53,571 bases of DNA, from positions 1-53,571 of the forward strand of contig NZ_KB903674.1 in the NCBI RefSeq assembly GCF_000379785.1, read 5' to 3'. The notes beneath the pieces are model-generated. The model did no database searches. It was given only the letters and a program-made list of their open reading frames with translations, and was not told the DNA's origin. The position numbers and the translations under genes were made by a program. Every line of letters begins with the position of its first letter. The first letter of the stretch is position 1. Of this stretch, positions 8,702-17,987 are shown piece by piece. The DNA is from Gallibacterium anatis DSM 16844 = F 149 (GTDB lineage: Bacteria; Pseudomonadota; Gammaproteobacteria; Enterobacterales; Pasteurellaceae).

Positions 8702-9439
8702 TTAAGCTAAACGCTGTCTGACAATTTCAAATAAACAAACACCAGTTGCGACAGAAACATTCAATGAAGAAACAGAACCTTGCATTGGAATGCTCACTAA
8801 TTGATCGCAATGTTCTCGGGTCAAGCGACGCATGCCATCGCCTTCCGCGCCCATTACTAATGCCAATGCACCGGTTAACTTACTCTGATAAAGCGAGCTG
8901 TCGGCTTCACCGGCTGTTCCCACAATCCAGACATTATAATCTTGCTGTAACGTTTTTAAAGTGCGCGCCAAATTTGTTACCCGAATTAACGGCACCACTT
9001 CTGCCGCACCGCACGCCACTTTTCTTGCCACAGAAGTTAATTGCGCAGATTTATCTCTTGGCACAATAACCGCATCCACACCGGCAGCATCGGCAGTACG
9101 CAAACAAGCACCTAAATTATGCGGATCCGTTACGCCATCAAGCACCAACAATAACGGCTGTTGCTGCTGTTGTAACAAAGCATATAGATCATTTTCTGTC
9201 TGCTCTTTTGGTGGTTGCACCTTGGCGATAATGCCTTGATGCACTTCGCCGTTCGCTTTTTTATCCAATGCTTGACGTGTTAAAAACTGTACTGAAATAC
9301 CAAATTGGTGCAATTCATTTAATAAAGGCTGTAAACGTTTATCTTCACGCCCTTTTAACACAAATACTTCAATAAAACGTTCCGGCGTAGTGGATAATAC
9401 TGCCGAAACTGCGTGAATACCGTAAATTTGTTCGCTCAT
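8702..9439 (-). CDS. rlmB: 23S rRNA 2'-O-methyltransferase (Gm2251)
   Basis: This SPOUT-class enzyme methylates the ribose of G2251 in the 23S rRNA P-loop using S-adenosylmethionine. The knotted-domain motifs are clear: [31 protein letters not shown] and [18 protein letters not shown]. The N-terminal substrate-binding domain (about residues 1-75) begins [11 protein letters not shown], as in E. coli. The start two codons upstream (GTG) is less likely because E. coli and this protein share MSE. It follows rnr by 13 bp, an RNA-processing pair conserved in enterics and Pasteurellaceae. Confidence 0.96.
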   Translation of the reverse strand: MSEQIYGIHAVSAVLSTTPERFIEVFVLKGREDKRLQPLLNELHQFGISVQFLTRQALDKKANGEVHQGIIAKVQPPKEQTENDLYALLQQQQQPLLLVLDGVTDPHNLGACLRTADAAGVDAVIVPRDKSAQLTSVARKVACGAAEVVPLIRVTNLARTLKTLQQDYNVWIVGTAGEADSSLYQSKLTGALALVMGAEGDGMRRLTREHCDQLVSIPMQGSVSSLNVSVATGVCLFEIVRQRLA

Positions 9440-9452
9440 ACACACTCTCTAA

Positions 9453-11807
9453 TTATTTTCGTTTTTTATTTTTACTACGTTTTGTTTTTTTCTTTTTCTC
9501 TCTACGTTTTTTCTCATCGGTATTAGCCTGTTTCCGTAACCGTTTTTGCAAACTTTCACTATAACGCAAGCTCTTTTTAACACGATCTTTTTCTGTTTTA
9601 CCTAATCGTTGCGGTTTACGCTCACTTGAAATCAGTGTGAAATCTAATGTTTTTTCTTCCAAACTCACCGCTTCAACCCTGACCGTAACCTTATCACCGA
9701 TACGATACAACATTCCGCTGTTCTCACCGATTAAACGCTGAGTGCTCGGATCAAAACGATAATAATCGTTATCCAGCGTAGAGATATGAACCAAGCCATC
9801 AATGAAAAGATCGTTCAATCTGACAAAAAAACCGAATCCGGTAACGCTGGAAATGGTTCCCTCAAACACTTCACCAACGTGATCTTGCATAAATTCACAT
9901 TTAAGCCAATCTGCAACATCCCTCGTTGCTTCATCCGCACGGCGTTCTGTCATTGAGCAGTGATCACCCAACAGATCAATCTCATCCAATTTATAATGAT
10001 AACCGCCCCCTTTAGTGGTGCGTTTAGTTGAACCGTGCTGTTTTGCTAATAAATACTTAATGCCACGATGCAAAGATAAATCGGGATAACGGCGAATCGG
10101 CGAAGTAAAATGTGCATATTCTGTCAAAGCCAAACCGAAGTGTCCAATATTATCGCCGCTGTATATTGCTTGACTCAATGAGCGCAGCAACATTGTCTGA
10201 ATTAATTCTTTATCCGGGCGTTCATTCACTTTTGCCATTAATTTGGCATAATCCGCCGGTGTCGGTTTTAATCCGCCATCCAGCGTTAAACCGCATTCTC
10301 TTAAGAAGGTACGGAAAGCGGTGAGCTTTTCCTCGCTCGGCAAGGCGTGAATACGGAATAATGCCGGCTCTTGATGTTGTTCCATAAAATGTGCCGCACA
10401 AATATTCGCCAAAATCATACACTCTTCAATAATTTTATGGGCATCATTGCGTTGTACCGGCTCAATTCGTTCGATTCTGCCTTGATCATTGAAAATAAAT
10501 TTAGTTTCTATCGTTTCAAAATCAATCGCGCCTCGTTTATGGCGAGCATTCAACAACACCTTAAACATTGCATACAACTCTTGTAAATGTGGCACTAAAT
10601 CTCGATAACGTTCACTTAGCTCTTCATCGCCCTGCAAAATTCGCCACACTTTGCTGTACGTTAAACGTGCGTGCGAATTCATTACCGCTTCGTAGAATTG
10701 GTACTGTTCAATTCTGCCTTTTGCAGACAGTTGAATTTCACACACCATACAAAGGCGATCTACCTGCGGATTAAGTGAACACAAGCCGTTCGATAACACT
10801 TCCGGCAACATCGGCACCACTCGACTTGGGAAATAGACGGAATTTCCTCTTTGATAGGCCTCTTTATCTAACGCACTTTTTGGGCGCACATAGTAACTGA
10901 CATCCGCAATCGCCACCCATAATTTCCAACCGCCATTCTCGCGTTTTTGACAAAATACCGCATCATCAAAATCTCGGGCATCTTCACCGTCAATAGTCAC
11001 CAACGGCAATTGTCGCAAATCGACTCGCCCTTGTTTATCTTTATCATCAACGATTTCACTCAATCCTTGGATCTGCTGCTCAACCTCTTCCGGCCAAACG
11101 TGCGGAATATCGTAATTGCGGATAGCAATTTCCACCTCCATTCCTTTCGCCATATTGTCGCCCAATACTTCGGTGATTCTGCCGGTTAAACGGGAAAGCC
11201 CTTTTTCTTTAGGTTTCAGTTCCACCACCACAACTTGCCCCATTCTGGCGCCGGCACGATATTCATTCGGAATTAAAATATCGTGATTAATACGGCTATC
11301 ATCCGGCACCACATAACCGATGCCATCTTCTAAGAAAAATCGACCGACAATCTGCTTCTTACGGCGCTCCAGTACTCGAACAATTCGCACCTCTTTGCGT
11401 CCGCGATGATCTACCCCGTTCGGCTGCGCCAATACATAATCATCGTGCAACACTTTTTGCATTTGGCTATTCGGAATAAACCAATCATCTTTTACGCCAT
11501 CAACTTGCAAAAAGCCATAACCATCTTTATGACCGATTACCGTGCCTTTCAAAAGATCCAAGCGTTCAGGTAAGGCGTAACATTTGCGCTTAGTAAAAAC
11601 CAACTGTCCGTCATTTTCCATTGCTCGCAAACGGCGGCGCATTCCCTCCTGCTGCTCCGGATCGGTAATTGCCAATGTTTGCAAAATAGATTCCCGACTC
11701 ATCGGTTTATTGTGATCCCGAATAACTGTGAGGATCAACTCTCGGCTCGGGATCGGATTTTCATATTTTTCTGCCTCTTCCGCATAATGCGGATCTTGAT
11801 ATTGCAT
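9453..11807 (-). CDS. rnr: Exoribonuclease R
   Basis: RNase R is a 3'-to-5' processive exonuclease that degrades structured RNA, rRNA fragments and tmRNA-tagged messages. The 784-residue protein shows an N-terminal helix-turn-helix, two cold-shock domains, the RNB catalytic domain with [13 protein letters not shown] (metal-binding aspartates, about residue 275), an S1 domain ([21 protein letters not shown]) and a very basic tail rich in Lys/Arg. AAGGAGA precedes the ATG. It is 34 bp downstream of cysE and upstream of rlmB on the same strand. Confidence 0.97.
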   Translation of the reverse strand: MQYQDPHYAEEAEKYENPIPSRELILTVIRDHNKPMSRESILQTLAITDPEQQEGMRRRLRAMENDGQLVFTKRKCYALPERLDLLKGTVIGHKDGYGFLQVDGVKDDWFIPNSQMQKVLHDDYVLAQPNGVDHRGRKEVRIVRVLERRKKQIVGRFFLEDGIGYVVPDDSRINHDILIPNEYRAGARMGQVVVVELKPKEKGLSRLTGRITEVLGDNMAKGMEVEIAIRNYDIPHVWPEEVEQQIQGLSEIVDDKDKQGRVDLRQLPLVTIDGEDARDFDDAVFCQKRENGGWKLWVAIADVSYYVRPKSALDKEAYQRGNSVYFPSRVVPMLPEVLSNGLCSLNPQVDRLCMVCEIQLSAKGRIEQYQFYEAVMNSHARLTYSKVWRILQGDEELSERYRDLVPHLQELYAMFKVLLNARHKRGAIDFETIETKFIFNDQGRIERIEPVQRNDAHKIIEECMILANICAAHFMEQHQEPALFRIHALPSEEKLTAFRTFLRECGLTLDGGLKPTPADYAKLMAKVNERPDKELIQTMLLRSLSQAIYSGDNIGHFGLALTEYAHFTSPIRRYPDLSLHRGIKYLLAKQHGSTKRTTKGGGYHYKLDEIDLLGDHCSMTERRADEATRDVADWLKCEFMQDHVGEVFEGTISSVTGFGFFVRLNDLFIDGLVHISTLDNDYYRFDPSTQRLIGENSGMLYRIGDKVTVRVEAVSLEEKTLDFTLISSERKPQRLGKTEKDRVKKSLRYSESLQKRLRKQANTDEKKRREKKKKTKRSKNKKRK

Positions 11808-11841
11808 TGATGTCTCCTTAATTCTTTTTTATTTATTACTG

Positions 11842-12630
11842 TTATTCACAAGTAAAATATTGATTCATTTCTAATGCCGGCTTTGCCTTTTTATCCTGTC
11901 CAATTAATTTTGCCGGCACGCCTGCCACAGTGGAATAAGCCGGCACCGGATGCAGCACCACCGAGCAAGCGCCTATTTTGGCATATTCCCCTACCTCAAT
12001 ATTCCCCAAAATTTTTGCGCCGGCACCAATCATCACCCCTTTGCGCACTTTCGGGTGGCGGTCGCCAACCTCTTTTCCGGTACCCCCCAAAGTAACATCC
12101 TGCAAAATAGAAACATCATTTTCAATCACGGAAGTTTCGCCGACCACAATGCCGGTGGCGTGATCTAACATAATACCGTGTCCGATTTTTGCCGCCGGAT
12201 GAATATCAACATCAAACGCCACCGAAATTTGATTTTGTAAATAAATTGCCAATGCTTTGCGTTGTTGCTGCCATAAATGGTGCGTGATGCGATAGCTTTG
12301 CAAAGCGTGAAATCCTTTTAAATAAAGTAACGGTGTAGAATAAAGCTCTACTGCCGGATCGCGCACCCGCACAGCTTCAATATCGTGAGCGGCACTTTCA
12401 ATAATTTTCGGATTTTCCCGATAAACTTCATCAATAATTTCACGCAATGAAATCGCCGGCATTGTCGAGCTGGATAATTTATTCGCCAAAATATAACTTA
12501 GCGCCGTACCTAAATGTTGATGCGTTAAAATCGTTGAATGAAAAAAGCTCGCCAATGAAGGTTCTTGTTCTGCGAGTAATTTTGCTTCATCTCGAATGCT
12601 TTGCCAAATCCGTTGTAATAGTACCGACAT
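11842..12630 (-). CDS. cysE: Serine O-acetyltransferase
   Basis: CysE makes O-acetylserine from serine and acetyl-CoA, the committed step of cysteine synthesis, and is feedback-inhibited by cysteine. The 262 residues comprise an N-terminal helical domain and a left-handed beta-helix with hexapeptide repeats (HPAAKIGHGIMLDHATGIVVGETSVI; GVMIGAGAKILGNIEVGEYAKIGACSVV). The catalytic Asp-His pair lies in LDHATGI and GDRHPKV. It ends with a C-terminal tail that in relatives docks into CysK, although here the last residues are FTCE rather than a clear terminal Ile. It is 8 bp after gpsA, as in E. coli. Confidence 0.97.
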   Translation of the reverse strand: MSVLLQRIWQSIRDEAKLLAEQEPSLASFFHSTILTHQHLGTALSYILANKLSSSTMPAISLREIIDEVYRENPKIIESAAHDIEAVRVRDPAVELYSTPLLYLKGFHALQSYRITHHLWQQQRKALAIYLQNQISVAFDVDIHPAAKIGHGIMLDHATGIVVGETSVIENDVSILQDVTLGGTGKEVGDRHPKVRKGVMIGAGAKILGNIEVGEYAKIGACSVVLHPVPAYSTVAGVPAKLIGQDKKAKPALEMNQYFTCE

Positions 12631-12638
12631 AGATACCC

Positions 12639-13643
12639 CTATTCACTTTTCTTTTCTCTTGATAATAAATTTGCTGCTGCTTCAGTTGCAGTTAACCCAC
12701 AGAATAGCATTTGATAAATTTGCTCAACAATCGGCATTTCTACCTGCTGTTGTTGCGCCAAACGGTAGGCTTCCTGTGTGTTGAAATAGCCTTCCACAAC
12801 CTGCCCGATCTCCTGCATCGCCTGTTCAACGGAATAACCTTTGCCTAACATCATTCCAAAACGGCGGTTACGCGACTGGTTGTCAGTACAAGTAAGCACC
12901 AAATCCCCTAAACACGCCATTCCCATAAATGTGTGCGCTTCCGCACCTAAAGACGCACCTAACCGGGAAATTTCTGCCAAACCGCGCGTAATCAATGCCG
13001 TTCTTGCATTCGCACCATAACCGATACCGTCCGAAATACCGGCGCCAATCGCTATCACATTTTTAATCGCACCGCCCAACTGCACGCCAATCATATCCGG
13101 ATTAAGATAAACACGAAAATGTTTACTGCAATGAATCCGCTCTTGTAACGCTTTGGCGAAAACCTGATCTGTTGATGACAACACAATAGCGGTCGGCAAT
13201 CCTGAAGCCAGTTCTTTAGCGAATGTCGGCCCTGATAACACCGCTAATGGCACATCATCACCTAAAATCTCTTTCGCCACCTGATGCAATAAACGGCCGC
13301 TATTATGTTCCAAACCTTTACTTGCCCAAATAATACGATGTTGCGCTTTTAACAGCGGTTTAATCTGCTTTAACACATCGGCAAAAACGTGACTCGGCAC
13401 GACAATCAATATATCTCGGCTGTTTGCAACTGCTGTAGCCAGATCAGTTTCGATTTGCAGTGCTTCCGGAAAAGTAATACCGGGCAAAAAACGTTGATTT
13501 TGTCGCTGTTGCGCCATTTTCGTCATCTCTGCCGTATTTCTTCCCCACAACATTGTCGGTAAACCATTTCTTGAGAGTGCGATTGCTAATGCCGTTCCGT
13601 AAGAACCGGCACCAATCACGGTAATGGGTAAAAATTCTGTCAT
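12639..13643 (-). CDS. gpsA: Glycerol-3-phosphate dehydrogenase [NAD(P)+]
   Basis: This cytosolic enzyme reduces dihydroxyacetone phosphate to sn-glycerol-3-phosphate for phospholipid synthesis. The dinucleotide fold [10 protein letters not shown] starts near residue 10. The catalytic lysine region reads [17 protein letters not shown], followed by [23 protein letters not shown] start at MTEFLPIT, giving 334 residues, since the upstream 11 codons of the longest frame are not family-like. It is the first gene after the secB terminator and leads the gpsA-cysE run. Confidence 0.96.
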   Translation of the reverse strand: MTEFLPITVIGAGSYGTALAIALSRNGLPTMLWGRNTAEMTKMAQQRQNQRFLPGITFPEALQIETDLATAVANSRDILIVVPSHVFADVLKQIKPLLKAQHRIIWASKGLEHNSGRLLHQVAKEILGDDVPLAVLSGPTFAKELASGLPTAIVLSSTDQVFAKALQERIHCSKHFRVYLNPDMIGVQLGGAIKNVIAIGAGISDGIGYGANARTALITRGLAEISRLGASLGAEAHTFMGMACLGDLVLTCTDNQSRNRRFGMMLGKGYSVEQAMQEIGQVVEGYFNTQEAYRLAQQQQVEMPIVEQIYQMLFCGLTATEAAANLLSREKKSE

Positions 13644-13726
13644 AACTATCGCTTTTATTTGATTAATATTAAACAAAGAATAGACGAAAGAGAGAGGATT
13701 TCAATAAGATTTTAGGAAAGAGATGA

Positions 13727-13752
13727 AAAAGCATCTCCAAAGAGATGCTTTT
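13727..13752 (-). terminator. Terminator after secB
   Basis: An 11-bp perfect stem (AAAAGCATCTC / GAGATGCTTTT) with a four-base loop and a T run on the minus strand lies directly after the secB stop. It separates secB from gpsA, which in E. coli are closely linked. Confidence 0.9.
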
Positions 13753-13758
13753 CAGAAA

Positions 13759-14277
13759 TTAATTTACGGTTTCCGCTTTTTGTTGTTGTTCAGCTTCTGC
13801 TTGCGCGGCTTGTTGACGTTGTAGATATTCAACGAATAACGCATCAAAATTGACCGGTGCTAAATTTAATGCCGGGAATGTACCACGGTTGACTAAATTT
13901 GAAACCAATTCACGCACATAAGGGAACAGCATATTCGGGCATTGTGAAGTTAATGCGTGTGCTAACTGCATCTCTTCCAAACCGCTAATAGCGAAAATAC
14001 CTGCCTGTTTTGCTTCACAAATAAAAGCAACGGTATCGGTACCTTCCAATTTGGTTTCAATGGACACATTAAGCACCACTTCATAAAGGTTTTCTGCCAA
14101 TGCGGTGGTTTCGGTATCTAAATCAAATTTTAATACCGGTTTCCACTCTTGCTGGAATAAATGAGGTAAATTCGGTGCTTCAAATGAAACATCTTTCACA
14201 TAAATGCGTTGAATCTGCAACATTGGTTGTGCTTGTTGTTCTGAACCTTGTTCTGCTGCTTTGTTTTCTTCTGCCAT
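13759..14277 (-). CDS. secB: Protein-export chaperone SecB
   Basis: SecB is a tetrameric cytosolic chaperone that keeps preproteins unfolded and hands them to SecA. The 172-residue acidic protein has the conserved core ([77 protein letters not shown]). Both ends are extended with Gln/Glu/Ala-rich segments. It follows the rhodanese gene by 23 bp, with AAGGAAA before the ATG, as in the E. coli yibN-grxC-secB order, but grxC is missing. Confidence 0.97.
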   Translation of the reverse strand: MAEENKAAEQGSEQQAQPMLQIQRIYVKDVSFEAPNLPHLFQQEWKPVLKFDLDTETTALAENLYEVVLNVSIETKLEGTDTVAFICEAKQAGIFAISGLEEMQLAHALTSQCPNMLFPYVRELVSNLVNRGTFPALNLAPVNFDALFVEYLQRQQAAQAEAEQQQKAETVN

Positions 14278-14300
14278 CGCTAATTTCCTTTTCTATCTGA

Positions 14301-14744
14301 TTAACTTTTCTTAACAAGAGGTAAATTTGCTGCACGCCAACCTTGAATTCCCTCTTTTAATGAATAAACCTGCTTAAAGCCTTGTTTATATAACTGTTCT
14401 GCTGAACCGCGTGAAGTCATTCCTGAAGCACAAACGACAATGACCGGTTGTTCTTTGTATTGCTCCAATTTACCAAGATTATGCTGTTTAATATCGATTG
14501 GTAACACATTTTGACTGCCTGCGATATGTCCACGCAAAAACTCTTCAATACTACGTAAATCAATAATAACGGCATTCTGTTTATTAACTAATTGTGACAA
14601 AGTCGCTTGATCAATCTCTTTTGCACCGGAAACGGCACTTTTTACAAACACATAAATTGTCCCGATAAACACGACAACCCACGCAATCACCATCACAGTA
14701 TGTTGAGAGGCAAATGCTATTGCCTTCGGCATAAATTCTTCCAT
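14301..14744 (-). CDS. yibN: Membrane-anchored rhodanese-domain protein (YibN-like)
   Basis: The 147-residue protein has one N-terminal membrane helix (about residues 13-33) and a cytoplasmic rhodanese domain with LRSIEEFLRGHIAGSQNVL and the active-site loop VVCASGMTS. Unlike E. coli YibN, where the loop lacks cysteine, this one keeps a cysteine and could carry a persulfide. Rhodaneses move sulfur or act in redox handling; the substrate is unknown. Position next to secB and length match YibN. The start MEEFM parallels E. coli MQEIM. Confidence 0.87.
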   Translation of the reverse strand: MEEFMPKAIAFASQHTVMVIAWVVVFIGTIYVFVKSAVSGAKEIDQATLSQLVNKQNAVIIDLRSIEEFLRGHIAGSQNVLPIDIKQHNLGKLEQYKEQPVIVVCASGMTSRGSAEQLYKQGFKQVYSLKEGIQGWRAANLPLVKKS

Positions 14745-14857
14745 TTATTCTGATCTCTTATTTATTAATGTTAAAAAGTCGAATAAGTATAACCTTACTC
14801 AATAGAATTAAACAATCGAAACATCATTTTTCCGGGAAAAATCTCAACAAAAATAAA

Positions 14858-14886
14858 GCACTTCTCTACATAATGTAGAAAAGTGC
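14858..14886 (-). terminator. Terminator after gpmA
   Basis: An imperfect 13-bp stem (GCACTTCTCTACA / TGTAGAAAAGTGC) with a three-base loop is followed on the minus strand by a T-rich tail. It lies 20 bp past the gpmA stop. Confidence 0.85.
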
Positions 14887-14906
14887 CTATTTCTTTTAAT
14901 TAAGCA

Positions 14907-15590
14907 TTAAAGATAATATTTTTTGATGACTTTTAAATCATCGCTTAATTCATACACTAAAGGCTGTCCGGTTGGAATTTCTAAATCCATAATGCCTTCA
15001 TCGGAAATGCCTTCAATGTGTTTCGCCAAAGCGCGAAGTGAGTTACCGTGTGCCGCAACCAATACTTTTTTACCGGATAATAATGCCGGTGCGATTTGAT
15101 CTTCCCAGAAAGGTAACACACGATCCAAAGTCACTTTTAAGTTTTCGCAATCAGGCACGACATCCGCCGGCAAATGTTTATAACGGCGATCATTATGTGC
15201 TGAATTTGGATCATCTTTTGCTAATTCAGGCGGCAATACATCATAAGAACGACGCCAAATGTGAACTTGTTCATCACCAAACTCTTGTGCAGCTTCTTTT
15301 TTATTTAAGCCTTGTAAACCGCCGTAGTGACGTTCATTTAAACGCCAAGTTTTGATTTGCGGAACCCATAATTGGTTAGATTCTTCCAAAACAAGGTTAC
15401 AGGTTTTAATCGCACGAGTTAATACAGAAGTAAATGCGATATCGAATTCAAAACCGGCTTCTTTTAATTTACGTCCTGCCGCTTTTGCTTCTTCAACCCC
15501 TTTTTCACTTAAATTAACATCGCGCCAACCGGTGAAAAGGTTCAATGCATTCCACTCACTTAAACCGTGACGAATAAACACTAATTGCAT
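14907..15590 (-). CDS. gpmA: Phosphoglycerate mutase, 2,3-bisphosphoglycerate-dependent
   Basis: It interconverts 3- and 2-phosphoglycerate in glycolysis and gluconeogenesis through a phosphohistidine. The phosphate-accepting His is in [10 protein letters not shown] near residue 8, the proton donor Glu in [11 protein letters not shown], and the second His in [11 protein letters not shown]. The 227 residues are full length. It stands where E. coli has the unrelated cofactor-independent mutase gpmM, beside envC, but in the opposite orientation. It is monocistronic with its own terminator. Confidence 0.97.
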   Translation of the reverse strand: MQLVFIRHGLSEWNALNLFTGWRDVNLSEKGVEEAKAAGRKLKEAGFEFDIAFTSVLTRAIKTCNLVLEESNQLWVPQIKTWRLNERHYGGLQGLNKKEAAQEFGDEQVHIWRRSYDVLPPELAKDDPNSAHNDRRYKHLPADVVPDCENLKVTLDRVLPFWEDQIAPALLSGKKVLVAAHGNSLRALAKHIEGISDEGIMDLEIPTGQPLVYELSDDLKVIKKYYL

Positions 15591-15758
15591 AATGATTCTC
15601 CTAAAAATTAGATCAAAAAACTGCGCTCTTTATAACAAAATTTGATTACTTTTAAAATAGAACGGCTTCGCTTTTATCAGAATTGCTGATCTTTAACAAA
15701 AAAAACTCTAAAATAGCGCAGAATTATTCTATTTTTTATCATCATTATTGTTTGAATT

Positions 15759-16982
15759 ATGTTCAATATTCGTTTTACTGTTCACGTTTTATGCCGCTTA
15801 ATCTTGTGTTCGTTGTTACTCACGAGCAGCAATAACGGCTATGCAGTAAATGATCTTGCGGCAATTCAGAAACAGATAAAACAACAGGAACAAAAAATTG
15901 CTAAACAGCAACAAGAAAAAAGTCAGTTACAATCACAACTAAAACATCAGCAACAAAAGATTGAACAGATTAGTGATCAACTGCAACAAAGCAGAGATGA
16001 GCTGAAAACCATTCAACGCAATATTCAAAACAGTCAAAAACAGATTCGCCGTTTACAACAGCAAGAACGGGAACAAAAACAGCAGTTGGCACGATTGCTT
16101 GATTCCGCTTATCGTAAAAACTTACAACAGCACGAAATTGAGAAAATGTTCTCGCAAGAAGCGCGCGACAGTGATCGAATGAACACCTATATGAAGTATG
16201 TCAATCAGCAGAAAATTGCATTAATTCAAGATCTTAAACAGACTCAAGAACAGCTGAAACAGCAACAGCAGTTGGTTAAAGAACAGCAACAACAGCAACA
16301 ACAAGAAATTAATAAACAACGCCAACAGCAACGTTCACTACAGCAAGTTAAAAACGAGCATCAATCCACATTAGCTAAATTAAATCGAAGCCTAACCGCC
16401 AATCAGAATAAATTGGCGCAATTAAAAGAGAACGAAAACCGGCTACGCCAAGAGATCGCCGCTGCGGAACGCGCCGCTAAACAACGTGAGCAACAGGAAC
16501 TCGCCTCTTTGCAGAAAAAACAGAAAAAAGCGGAACAGGAACATCAAACCTATAAACCGACAGAAAAAGAACAGCAGCTAGTGGGAAGAGGAAATGGTCT
16601 TGGCTCGGCACGCCGACAATATATAATGCCGGTTTCCGGTCAGGTAAGTAACCGCTACGGATCAATCCAAATGGGCGAAATCCGCTGGAAAGGTATTGTG
16701 ATTCAAGCCAATCGGGGTGCGAATGTGCGAGCAATTGCGCCGGGTAAGGTGATTTTAGCGAATCGTCTTCAAGGCTACGGTTTGGTGATTGTGATAGATC
16801 ACGGTCGAGGGGATATGAGTATCTACGGTTATAACAGTGCATTAAGAGTACGAAACGGTGATGTTGTCAGTGCCGGTGAAACCATTGCACAAGTCGGACA
16901 AAACGAAGACGGTCGTGCTGCGCTCTACTTTGAAATTCGCCGTCAAGGCGAACCGGTCAATCCATCGCGTTGGTTAAGGTAA
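15759..16982 (+). CDS. envC: Murein hydrolase activator EnvC
   Basis: EnvC is a periplasmic activator of the cell-division amidases AmiA/AmiB, recruited by FtsEX. The 407-residue protein has a signal peptide (about residues 1-29), a very long Gln-rich coiled coil (about 34-270, with runs of CAA/CAG codons) and a C-terminal LytM domain. The metal-binding histidines of active M23 peptidases are degenerate (DMSIYGYNSAL, ALYFEIRRQGEPVNPSRWL), as in E. coli EnvC, so it should activate rather than cut. It lies 15 bp before yibQ. Confidence 0.95.
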   Translation: MFNIRFTVHVLCRLILCSLLLTSSNNGYAVNDLAAIQKQIKQQEQKIAKQQQEKSQLQSQLKHQQQKIEQISDQLQQSRDELKTIQRNIQNSQKQIRRLQQQEREQKQQLARLLDSAYRKNLQQHEIEKMFSQEARDSDRMNTYMKYVNQQKIALIQDLKQTQEQLKQQQQLVKEQQQQQQQEINKQRQQQRSLQQVKNEHQSTLAKLNRSLTANQNKLAQLKENENRLRQEIAAAERAAKQREQQELASLQKKQKKAEQEHQTYKPTEKEQQLVGRGNGLGSARRQYIMPVSGQVSNRYGSIQMGEIRWKGIVIQANRGANVRAIAPGKVILANRLQGYGLVIVIDHGRGDMSIYGYNSALRVRNGDVVSAGETIAQVGQNEDGRAALYFEIRRQGEPVNPSRWLR

Positions 16983-16997
16983 ATCCGGGAGTTCACA

Positions 16998-17819
16998 GTG
17001 AAATTTGGCATAAAATATCTGTTGGCGTTATTAATGCTGTTGAGCTTGTCGCTCAATGCGGCTCAATTGGCGATTGTGATCGATGACATCGGTTATCGTG
17101 CACACGAAGATAATGCCATTTTTGCACTGCCTTTAGCCGTTAATGTCGCCATTATTCCTTCCGCACCTTATGCGCAACAACGTGCCAAACAGGCTCACCA
17201 GCAAGGTCGTGATGCGTTAATCCATATGCCGATGCAACCTAAAAGCAATATAAAATTGGAAGCCAATGGGCTAGTACTTGGACTCACACCGGCTCAAGTT
17301 TCACATCGTATTGATTTAGCACAAAATATTGTTCCAAACGCCATTGGGATGAATAATCATATGGGCAGTGCCGCCACTTCCGACAGTGGTTTAATGCATA
17401 TTCTAATGCAACAGTTAGCGCAAAGAGGGCTATCATTTCTCGACAGTAAAACCATAGGTAGCAGTGTTGCCGGTAAAATTGCCAAACAGTATGGTGTCAG
17501 TGCATTAGAGCGCAATATTTTCCTTGATGATAATAATGAATATGCCAATATCCGGCAGCAATTCCAGCAAGCTATTCAATATGCCAGAAAACATCAAACC
17601 GCTATTGTTATCGGGCACCCACGAAAAAATACCATTGCCGTGCTGCAACAGCAATTATCTCAGCTGCCGGCTGATATTGAATTAGTGAAAATCAGCCGGC
17701 TTTGGCAACAAGTGCCTCAATTACTACAACCGTTTAATTTCTGGTTTAGTGATCTTCCGGCGCCGACTTCACAACCGCCATTTCATTTTCAAGAAAACTT
17801 GCGTGGAATTCCGCAGTAA
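16998..17819 (+). CDS. yibQ: Divergent polysaccharide deacetylase family protein YibQ
   Basis: The 273-residue protein has a signal peptide (cleavage after LSLNA) and the divergent polysaccharide deacetylase fold: LAIVIDDIGYRA, LIHMPMQP, GMNNHMGS and IGHPRKNT. The Asp, His and Arg residues of a metal-dependent carbohydrate deacetylase are present. Its cell-wall substrate is not established. The start is GTG, supported by GGGAG six bases upstream. It forms a conserved pair with envC, so a role in septal peptidoglycan handling is a reasonable inference only. Confidence 0.92.
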   Translation: MKFGIKYLLALLMLLSLSLNAAQLAIVIDDIGYRAHEDNAIFALPLAVNVAIIPSAPYAQQRAKQAHQQGRDALIHMPMQPKSNIKLEANGLVLGLTPAQVSHRIDLAQNIVPNAIGMNNHMGSAATSDSGLMHILMQQLAQRGLSFLDSKTIGSSVAGKIAKQYGVSALERNIFLDDNNEYANIRQQFQQAIQYARKHQTAIVIGHPRKNTIAVLQQQLSQLPADIELVKISRLWQQVPQLLQPFNFWFSDLPAPTSQPPFHFQENLRGIPQ

Positions 17820-17987
17820 ATTTAGGCTTAATCCTTGAAAATTCAGTCATATATTGTTACCGTTTACGCTATTTTAAGTCGTAATTTTATAATCCTTATT
17901 TGTTGGGTTAATGCTATCTAAAATAGAGATAGCCCTTAATATTAAGCGATTACTTTCGATAGTTAACAATAATCCAGAGGTTCGGTG

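Noticed and set aside
16240-16340. CAA/CAG-rich repeats in envC as a variable microsatellite
   Set aside because: They encode the normal Gln-rich coiled coil with mixed codons, not a perfect repeat unit.
16477-16842. Minus-strand frame of 121 codons opposite envC
   Set aside because: EnvC's LytM domain explains the constraint; no start signal and no homology were seen.
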